From contig JAFVIC010000106.1 of NCBI GenBank assembly GCA_017477935.1, positions 1 to 64,000 of the forward strand: a stretch of DNA of 64,000 bases. Reading direction: 5' to 3'. Position numbers and translations under genes: made by a program. The notes under the pieces are model-generated. The model worked only from the letters and a program-made list of their open reading frames with translations, was not told where the DNA came from and ran no database searches. Of this stretch, positions 1 to 9,633 are shown in pieces (within the stretch, counting starts at the first letter, position 1; the number at the start of each line of letters is the position of its first letter). Origin of the DNA: Akkermansia sp. Lineage in GTDB: Bacteria; Verrucomicrobiota; Verrucomicrobiia; Verrucomicrobiales; Akkermansiaceae.

Positions 1-13
1 GCAGAGAGTAGCG

Positions 14-48
14 CGGGGTAAGCGAGCCGTCAGGCTCGCGCAGCCCCG
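14..48. repeat. Intergenic hairpin at left edge
   Basis: A two-part stem: CGGGG (14-18) pairs with CCCCG (44-48), and GCGAGCC (22-28) pairs with GGCTCGC (33-39) around a GTCA loop. It lies just before copy A of the mosaic repeat (71-253) and may belong to the same palindromic unit. It could also end transcription of a gene outside the window, but no T-run follows. Confidence 0.5.
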
Positions 49-70
49 GGTTGTGAGAGAAAAAGTACAT

Positions 71-253
71 GAGAGCCCCGACGCGGAACGCGGAGGGCCG
101 ACAGATGACCGAGGCTTAATCCCCATGCGGCGGCCTTCTGTCGACCCGCCATCCGGCGGGGCTCCGATATGTTTTTCTCCGGTTTCCGGAGACTTCGCTG
201 CTGACGCAGCTCCGGCTCCGGCTATTGTCTGTCGTCCTACGGACTCAAAATTC
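71..253 (+). repeat. Mosaic palindromic repeat, copy A
   Basis: Begins with GAGAGCCCCGACGCGGAACG and ends near CCTACGGACTCAAAATTC. It is built of short palindromes: CCCGCC/GGCGGG (145-160), TCTCCGG/CCGGAGA (176-192) and GCTGC/GCAGC (198-211). The same modules recur in inverted orientation at 14684-14805 (shorter version) and 14912-15090 (full version). It is noncoding: frames crossing it carry no recognisable protein. It lies downstream of the PfkB-family gene (ends 305). Nothing else is seen in 1-304. Confidence 0.75.
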
Positions 254-304
254 CGCTCTCTATCGCTCGCCCTCACTTCGCTAAATTGCCATTTGGCGAT
301 TCCC

Positions 305-1240
305 CTACTCCCAGCAGGTCATGGCGCGGAACTGCTCGATTCGCTCGGCCAGTTGGCGCCGCGTAAGGGCAAAAAGCGAGACGGTACCGAATTTCTCGCA
401 CACGGTAGCAGCTACCACTGTAGCAATGGCCACGCCGCGCTTCATGTCATCCCAGGTGGGATTGCCACCGTTGAGACAGTGGGTCAGGTAGCCGGCCAGG
501 GCTCCCATGTACGAATCCCCCGCGCCTGTGGGGTCGGTGGCTTGCACCAGCGGCCAGGCCGGACAGCGGAAAAGCTTTATTTCCCCACTCGGCGAGCGAT
601 GGAAGAGGGTGGAGCCGGCGCTGCCATGCTTCACGATGACGTAGCGGGGACCGGCCTCAAGCAGCTTATACCCGGCCGCCAGGCTGTCATCCACCCCCGC
701 GTATTCGCGGGCTTCTTCGTCATTCATGAGGGCTAAATCAACCTTGCCCAGCAACTTGTGTGTATAATCCCGCTCACGGATAATCCACGATTTCATGAAA
801 TCCGCCATGCGGAAGGTGGCGTTCGGGCACTGCTCAAGCATGCGGTACTGGAGCGGCGGGGTCACATTCGTCGCTACGGCCAGGGTGCATTGCTGCAGCT
901 CGGGGCTCAGCTGCATTTGCCAGTGTTCCTGTACCCCCTCGATGGTGCTCACCGTGGTGCGGTTGTTCATGTCTTGTTCATATTGCCCGGTCCAGGCGAA
1001 GGTCTGCCCCTCCACCTGCGCCACATGGGCCATACTCACGCCGCGGGCTTCCATGGCCAGGCGGTATTTCTCCTCAAAATCCGTACCGACCACCCCCACA
1101 AGCGCCATGTTGTCCGTCACGAGCCGTGCCGCCAGCGCGGCATAGATACCGCTGCCGCCCAGCACGGAGTTGGCGCGCCCGTTGTGGGTTATCAGGGTGT
1201 CGATGGCTATGGTGCCGTATATCAGTGCTTTGTCGCTCAT
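305..1240 (-). CDS. PfkB-family carbohydrate/nucleoside kinase
   Basis: A 311-residue sugar or nucleoside kinase of the ribokinase/PfkB fold. An N-terminal glycine-rich substrate loop (VLGGSGIYAALAA, about residues 27-39) and the C-terminal signature DPTGAGDSYMGAL (about residue 237), which holds the anion hole and catalytic Asp, support the family. The substrate cannot be told from sequence; ribose, fructose and adenosine kinases share these motifs. The start lies 5 bases after the ligA stop, so it is the last gene of the minus-strand run that begins at 5134. No Shine-Dalgarno is seen. Confidence 0.85.
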   Translation of the reverse strand: MSDKALIYGTIAIDTLITHNGRANSVLGGSGIYAALAARLVTDNMALVGVVGTDFEEKYRLAMEARGVSMAHVAQVEGQTFAWTGQYEQDMNNRTTVSTIEGVQEHWQMQLSPELQQCTLAVATNVTPPLQYRMLEQCPNATFRMADFMKSWIIRERDYTHKLLGKVDLALMNDEEAREYAGVDDSLAAGYKLLEAGPRYVIVKHGSAGSTLFHRSPSGEIKLFRCPAWPLVQATDPTGAGDSYMGALAGYLTHCLNGGNPTWDDMKRGVAIATVVAATVCEKFGTVSLFALTRRQLAERIEQFRAMTCWE

Positions 1241-1245
1241 GTGGG

Positions 1246-4351
<3,106 letters not shown>

Positions 4352-4357
4352 GGTTAA

Positions 4358-5134
4358 TCAGAGAGGCAATTCCGCATACAGGCTGAGCAAGGCCGGTAAA
4401 TCCGGGTCATCATAGCAAGCGGTTCGGCGCAGCCTGTCAATTTCGGCGGCCAGTTCGGCCTTCAGCCGGGTCAGTTTATCCCGGAGCTCCATGGGTTGGG
4501 TACTGCTGTCGGCGGCGATACTCTTCCACTGTTCGCAAAGCTGCTGTTGTTCGTGTTGCCACCGGCGCAGTACGGTGGCGGTATTACGTGCTGAGTAGCT
4601 GTCGGTTGTTTTGCGAAGTTCGTAGAGCACATCGCTCAGGTGGCGACACAGGGCGGCACACACATCATTCGGCAGAGCACTCGGGGGTGCGGGGGGCGGC
4701 TCATCTTCGGCATAGGGGTCATCTGACCCCAGAACCTGCAGCACCGTCAGCAGGCTCTCCGAGCCGTAGGCCCCGACAGTCTGCAGGCGCGATATCTCCG
4801 GTATGTAGCGCTGCGTGATGTGCGTGAGCGTCATCATCGTGCGGGTGATGACCCGATTGGTCGCGATGTCGGTCGGCGCCTCCTCCAGTCGCTTCAAGAG
4901 TTCGCGCACATGGTTAAGCTGTTTCTGCATGGCGGGGGCGGCAGCCTGTGCGCTCTCTGAATCCTTTATTTTGAGCAGCAGCTCCTCTATTTCTTCGGTA
5001 GCTGTTATCAACTGACGGCAGATGTCGACCATTTGCGGGTCAGCAACCTGTTGTTGCGGCACGCGCACCACATCCCTCGCCGTGACAGGCAGGGCAGAGA
5101 GCAGCAGCACTGTGATGACAGACCGTATCTTCAT
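4358..5134 (-). CDS. Secreted helical protein of unknown function
   Basis: A 258-residue protein with an N-terminal signal peptide (MKIRSVITVLLLSALPVTA) and probable cleavage after TARD or nearby. The mature part is rich in Leu, Glu, Gln and Arg and looks alpha-helical, with a Pro-rich break in the middle (EDEPPPAPPSALP). I do not recognise a family. It is the first gene of the run with the PHP phosphatase, ligA and the PfkB kinase, behind a consensus-like promoter at 5150-5178. It has an unusually good AGGA about 10 bases upstream of its ATG. Confidence 0.75.
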   Translation of the reverse strand: MKIRSVITVLLLSALPVTARDVVRVPQQQVADPQMVDICRQLITATEEIEELLLKIKDSESAQAAAPAMQKQLNHVRELLKRLEEAPTDIATNRVITRTMMTLTHITQRYIPEISRLQTVGAYGSESLLTVLQVLGSDDPYAEDEPPPAPPSALPNDVCAALCRHLSDVLYELRKTTDSYSARNTATVLRRWQHEQQQLCEQWKSIAADSSTQPMELRDKLTRLKAELAAEIDRLRRTACYDDPDLPALLSLYAELPL

Positions 5135-5149
5135 GCGGAATCCTGCTCT

Positions 5150-5178
5150 ATCTTAACGCTCGCCACGCCTGTTGTCAA
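5150..5178 (-). promoter_or_regulatory. Sigma70-type promoter of the secreted protein-ligA operon
   Basis: On the minus strand TTGACA (5173-5178), a 17-base spacer, and TAAGAT (5150-5155). The start codon is 15 bases further, leaving an mRNA leader of roughly 9 bases. The -35 box matches consensus exactly. Confidence 0.75.
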
Positions 5179-5276
5179 GGTTATATTAAGCGCGCTTGCA
5201 GCAGATTTGCAGCGAGCCGTTTTGCGTTGTCGCGAGTGAGGTGACATTTCGGGGAATCTGAGCGACTTGACGGTAA

Positions 5277-7124
5277 TCACCCCTGATTGAGCATGCGGTG
5301 AAGCTCGGTAGCCTGGGTGCTGAGGCGGTTGAATTCCTCCGGCGAGAGGTTGCCGCTGTTGATGCGGGCCTTGATGATATCAATGCGCGCTTTAACGCTC
5401 TCGCGTGCGGCGCGCGAGCAGGCTTGCTCGGCGGTGGATTCGGGGTCAGGTAAATCCTGCGGAGTGTTGCTCACCCGGTCGATGGCGGCGGCTTGCTCCG
5501 GCGGCAGGCTGGCGGCGAAGGCGTGCCATTCGGCGGTATCTCCCGGGGTGGGCAGCAGCTCCAGCATGCGCTGCAATATGGGACCTCCGGCAAGCAGGGA
5601 AATGGGTTCCTGCAACTCCTCTATCCTGTCGACCAGCGCATGCTGCACAGCGGCATTACCCGCCGCCAGTGAGATGAGGTCGCGCATGACGAGGTGCAGG
5701 CGGATGGGGCGTACCGGTGCCTGTGGGGTGAAGGTGGCGGGGGCCTGACTCATGTCGGGCTCTTCGTCCTCGGGGTAGTCCGGTTCGGTAGGTTGGGGGG
5801 CCTTCGGGGCATTTTTGCGGGAGCGGATGATTTCCTCGACCGTGAGTCGCATGTCATCCAGCCCGGTGTTCAGTCGGCTGGCGAGGTCGGTGACAGCCAC
5901 ACCGCGGCGGATGGTGTCGGTGATTTCCGCCGCGAGGTCAGCCATGCGGGGAATGAGTGCAGCGCGGGCGTTCGCATCTCCCTGAGCAGCCTGCATTTCG
6001 ATACCGGCGCGCACCTCGAGGTAGGGGCGGGCATCGGCTATGGCCTGTTGCAAGGCTTCAGCACCGCGAGTCTTGATGAGTGAGTCGGGGTCTTCGCCGG
6101 GGGGCAGGGAGGCCATGTAGACCTCGAGTCCGGCGGCGGCGAGTTTGCGGAAGGTTTTCTCGCTGGCTTTGATACCGGCGTTGTCACCATCGTAGCAAAG
6201 CACGGCACGCTTGGCGTATTTGCGCAACATGGCGGCGTGTTCATCGGTGAAGGCAGTCCCCAGACCGGCCACGGCATTGCGGATGTCGGCTTTCTCGTGG
6301 CAGGCGATGACATCCAGCTGACCTTCGCAGACCACGACGGTCATGCCGGCCTTGGCTATGGGGCCGGTGGCCTTGTACAAGCCGAAGAGCAGCTCACCCT
6401 TGCGGAAGGCTACGGTTTCTGCCGTGTTCACATACTTGCGCGGGTCCTGCCCCTCGGCCATAATACGGCCGGAGAACCCCACAACCTCGCCGCGCACGTT
6501 GTGAATGGGGAACATCAGGCGGTCGCGGAACACGGGGTAACTGCCGCGGCTGCCGTTGCCGAGCAGGTTGGCCTCCAGCAGCAGGCGCGTATCCATGTTG
6601 GCGGCGGCTGCCTGCTGTTGCAGCGTGTGGAAATCAGGCGGCGCCCAGCCGAGTTGCCAGGCCTTGGCGATGTCGATGTTGAACTCACGCTGCTTCAGAT
6701 AGGCGCGCACGTGGTCAGCCTCGCGGCTGCGGCAGAGCTGGCGGTGGTAGTAGTCGGCGGCCAGGGTGTTGGCCTCCACCACGCGGCTGCGCAGCCAGCG
6801 ACGGCGGGCGGCCTCGGGGTTCTCTTCCTCCTCGATAACGGGTATACCATTCATGTCGGCCACACGGCGCAGGGCTGTGGGGTAGTCGAGGTTCTCGAAC
6901 ATCATGATGAACTTCACCGCATCTCCCCCAACGCCGCAACCGAAACACTTGAAGGTCTGCCGCGCCGGGTTGACGCTGAATGAGGGAGTCTTCTCATTGT
7001 GGAAGGGGCAGCAGGCCTTCCACGCATTTCCCGCGCGCCGCAGCTGCACATAGCGCCCCACGATCTCCACCACATCGGCAGAGTCTTTAATGCGCGCAAC
7101 GCATTCCTCCGTAATTCGCGGCAT
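5277..7124 (-). CDS. dnaG: DNA primase DnaG
   Basis: Makes the RNA primers for replication. The 615-residue protein has the CHC2 zinc-binding domain near residues 39-65 (CPFHNEKTPSF...CFGCGVGGD), the catalytic core and a Toprim fold with the metal residues in VVCEGQLDV and CYDGDNAG (about 265-320), then a helical C-terminal region where the DnaB-interaction domain belongs. It is third in a minus-strand operon after the parvulin-type gene and aroA, 13 bases behind aroA. This differs from the classical rpsU-dnaG-rpoD arrangement. Confidence 0.95.
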   Translation of the reverse strand: MPRITEECVARIKDSADVVEIVGRYVQLRRAGNAWKACCPFHNEKTPSFSVNPARQTFKCFGCGVGGDAVKFIMMFENLDYPTALRRVADMNGIPVIEEEENPEAARRRWLRSRVVEANTLAADYYHRQLCRSREADHVRAYLKQREFNIDIAKAWQLGWAPPDFHTLQQQAAAANMDTRLLLEANLLGNGSRGSYPVFRDRLMFPIHNVRGEVVGFSGRIMAEGQDPRKYVNTAETVAFRKGELLFGLYKATGPIAKAGMTVVVCEGQLDVIACHEKADIRNAVAGLGTAFTDEHAAMLRKYAKRAVLCYDGDNAGIKASEKTFRKLAAAGLEVYMASLPPGEDPDSLIKTRGAEALQQAIADARPYLEVRAGIEMQAAQGDANARAALIPRMADLAAEITDTIRRGVAVTDLASRLNTGLDDMRLTVEEIIRSRKNAPKAPQPTEPDYPEDEEPDMSQAPATFTPQAPVRPIRLHLVMRDLISLAAGNAAVQHALVDRIEELQEPISLLAGGPILQRMLELLPTPGDTAEWHAFAASLPPEQAAAIDRVSNTPQDLPDPESTAEQACSRAARESVKARIDIIKARINSGNLSPEEFNRLSTQATELHRMLNQG

Positions 7125-7137
7125 GGGGTGGGTGAAG

Positions 7138-8445
7138 TCAGCGGGTCAGGGTACGCAGGTGCTCCTCGAACCCGGGGTAAGAGGTGTTGATGTTGGCGCA
7201 GTTGAGCAGGGTGGTTTCTCCGTCGGCATTCAGCCCGGCCATCAGGAACCCCATGGCAATGCGGTGGTCGTGGTAGCTGTCCATCACAGCGCCGTGCAGC
7301 GGAGCACCGCCGGTGATGACCATGCCATCCTCGAACTCCTGCACCGTGGCGCCCATGGAGCGCAGGTTGCCCACGGTGGTGGCGATTCGGTCGCTTTCCT
7401 TCACGCGAAGCTCGGCGGCGTTGCGGATGACGGTATCGCCCTCGGCAAAGGCTGCGGCGACGGCCAGCACGGGGATTTCATCGATAAGGTTGGGGATTTC
7501 GTGCTTTTCAACAACGGTACCGCGCAGGTGGGCGGCAGTACGCACGGTGATATCGCCGTAGGGCTCGCCCTCACGCTGTACGTTGGAGAGGCTGATATCG
7601 GCCCCCATGCGACGCAGCACGGTGATGACGGCGTCTCGCGTGGGGTTCAGGCCCACGTGGCGCAGGCATACCTCGCTGCCGGGTACCACGGTTGCTGCGA
7701 CCAGCCAGAACGCAGCGGAGGAAATATCGCCCGGCACCACAATATCCTTTGCCACCGGCACGGCGGGCCCATCCACCTCGATATCCAGACCATCGGCGGA
7801 CACACGGCAGGGTATACCGAAGTGGGCGAACAGGCGCTCCGTGTGGTCACGCGTGATGGCGGGCTGGTGTACGGCTGTCGTGCCCTCGGTCAGCATGCCG
7901 GCCAGCAGCACGGCGCTCTTGACCTGTGCGCTGGCCATGGGTAGCTCGTAGCGTATGGGGGTGAGCTTGCCGCCCTCGATAGCCAATGGGGCGCAACCGG
8001 GTTTCTCGCCACAGGCGGTCAGGCGTGCGCCCATCTGCCCGAGCGGGTCGATGATTCGCTTCATGGGGCGCTTGCTCAGCGAGGGGTCGCCGTACATACG
8101 GCTGGCAAAGGGCAGCGCGGCCAGCACACCGGCCATCAGGCGCATGCCTGTGCCGGAGTTCCCGCAGTCGATGTCGCGGGCGGGGGCCACGGGCTGCATG
8201 GAGGTGCCCATCAAGATGAAGTTCTGCGGACTGTCGGTCGGGGTGACAGCGGCTCCGAGCTGCTGCATGGCGCGCAGGGTGTTCAGGCAGTCTTCACTGC
8301 ACAGGTAATTGCTCACCTGCATGCTGCCACGGGCAAGCGCGCCCAATATGGCTACACGGTGCGATATGCTCTTGTCGCCCGGCACGGTAATGGTGCCGCG
8401 CAGGCCGTTGACGGCGCGGCTCACGCTGATGGTATCACTTGACAT
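7138..8445 (-). CDS. aroA: 5-enolpyruvylshikimate-3-phosphate synthase
   Basis: Transfers enolpyruvyl from PEP to shikimate 3-phosphate in chorismate synthesis. The 435-residue protein has the N-terminal VPGDKSISHR phosphate-binding motif, the CGNSGTGMRLMAG motif, GDPSLSKRPM and the late ESDR segment (RVKESDRIA). The glycine-rich motif looks more like class II than the Escherichia coli-type class I (inference). The start overlaps the end of the parvulin gene by 11 bases. The second shikimate gene here, aroK, is at 22408 under its own promoter. Confidence 0.95.
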   Translation of the reverse strand: MSSDTISVSRAVNGLRGTITVPGDKSISHRVAILGALARGSMQVSNYLCSEDCLNTLRAMQQLGAAVTPTDSPQNFILMGTSMQPVAPARDIDCGNSGTGMRLMAGVLAALPFASRMYGDPSLSKRPMKRIIDPLGQMGARLTACGEKPGCAPLAIEGGKLTPIRYELPMASAQVKSAVLLAGMLTEGTTAVHQPAITRDHTERLFAHFGIPCRVSADGLDIEVDGPAVPVAKDIVVPGDISSAAFWLVAATVVPGSEVCLRHVGLNPTRDAVITVLRRMGADISLSNVQREGEPYGDITVRTAAHLRGTVVEKHEIPNLIDEIPVLAVAAAFAEGDTVIRNAAELRVKESDRIATTVGNLRSMGATVQEFEDGMVITGGAPLHGAVMDSYHDHRIAMGFLMAGLNADGETTLLNCANINTSYPGFEEHLRTLTR

Positions 8446-9466
8446 CGGTCTGTATGCGTTTCTTGATAAATCCTTCTCTCACAGCACCCTTGAACCAGGC
8501 ATTCACGGCCTGCTCACGGCGTGTGCTCTCGATGGCGCTGCGTATGCTCTCGCGCACCTCATCGGCACTGCGTTTACCGGCAGGTGTAATCTCGCCGGCC
8601 AGCAGGATGTGCCAGCCCCATTTGCTCTGCACGGCACAGGGTACACCGGCGGGTATGGCGCCCTCTCCGAAAAGCGGCAGCTCGCGCAGCGGGCGCTCCG
8701 CGACATCTTCCACCACCCCCAGCTCACCGCCCAACGGCGCACTGTGCAAATCCTGACTGAGTTCGCGGGCCAGCGTGGCAAAGTCCTCGCCGTTCTGCAC
8801 ACGGGTCAGGATGTCCTGCGCCTGTTTTTCGATAGCGGCGGGGTCTTGGTGCAGGGTTTCGAGGAAAATATGGCTCACCTGTCTGCGGGCAGGTGCGGGC
8901 AGTTCGTGCTTCAGCTGCTCGTAGACTCGCTCCACCTCGGCCTCCGTCACCTGACAGTGGGGGGCAATGGCTTGCTCCAACAGGGCAACGGATTGCAGGG
9001 TGACCTCAAGTTTATCGGTGTAGTCTGCGCGGCTTGCGTAGCCCTGGGCGCGCAGCTGTGCCTCGAACTCTGCCGGGCTGCCCGCGCGGGCGGCCAGGCG
9101 CTCCACCTCAGCCTCAGCAGCTGCGCGGCAATCGGGCAGGCGGGTGTCATTGTAGCGCGTGCGGATGTGCAGCAACTTGCCGCGCACCAAATCCATGAGC
9201 ATGGAAGCTCGGCGGGCAGCCTCGGGGGTCGCGCGGCCGGCCAGGGCATTCTGCTCAGCCTCGTGGCGGTCGAGCTGGGCTTTTGTCAGCGGTTCGCCAT
9301 ACACCACGGCTACCAGTTCCTCAGGCTCCGGTGCAGGGGGGCGGTCACCATACATCGCGTGCCACACCGGGCCATGCCAGGCGAACAAATCAATGCCGAG
9401 GTAGAGCAACACACTGCCGAAAACCAGCAACTTTATCGTGCTGTATTTGAGGGACGAAAGCTTCAC
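8435..9466 (-). CDS. Membrane-anchored parvulin-type peptidyl-prolyl isomerase
   Basis: A 343-residue SurA/PpiC-like chaperone, expected in the periplasm. The N terminus has one hydrophobic span (LLVFGSVLLYLGIDLF, about residues 13-28), read as a signal anchor. A SurA-like helical N domain follows, then a parvulin domain at about 190-290 with the typical VSHIFLE start and the GELGVVE and KWGWHILL motifs. The start is GTG, chosen because it lies 7 bases after the -10 box and directly precedes the membrane segment. First gene of the operon with aroA and dnaG. Confidence 0.85.
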   Translation of the reverse strand: MKLSSLKYSTIKLLVFGSVLLYLGIDLFAWHGPVWHAMYGDRPPAPEPEELVAVVYGEPLTKAQLDRHEAEQNALAGRATPEAARRASMLMDLVRGKLLHIRTRYNDTRLPDCRAAAEAEVERLAARAGSPAEFEAQLRAQGYASRADYTDKLEVTLQSVALLEQAIAPHCQVTEAEVERVYEQLKHELPAPARRQVSHIFLETLHQDPAAIEKQAQDILTRVQNGEDFATLARELSQDLHSAPLGGELGVVEDVAERPLRELPLFGEGAIPAGVPCAVQSKWGWHILLAGEITPAGKRSADEVRESIRSAIESTRREQAVNAWFKGAVREGFIKKRIQTDVK

Positions 9467-9473
9467 GCGAGCT

Positions 9474-9501
9474 ATTCTACAGATTTTGAGCGAATTTGCA
9501 A
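9474..9501 (-). promoter_or_regulatory. Promoter of parvulin-aroA-dnaG operon
   Basis: Minus strand: TTGCAA (9496-9501), a 16-base spacer, then TGTAGAAT with TAGAAT at 9474-9479. Only 7 bases separate the -10 box from the GTG start, so the transcript should be leaderless or nearly so. The rest of the gap to 9633 shows nothing else. Confidence 0.7.
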
Positions 9502-9633
9502 ATAAAAAGCACGTCTGCCGGGGATATATAACGGCCGCTGTCAGGCGGAAATTTCAATGGCTGCCGTGGCAACCAATCTCAATATACACACGCAGGGAGG
9601 CATCATTTCACTGCGGGCGGCACGTTCACCATT

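Noticed and set aside
53..736. Possible 227-residue protein starting in the mosaic repeat
   Set aside because: It crosses the palindromic repeat and then runs antisense to the PfkB-family gene. No domain is seen.
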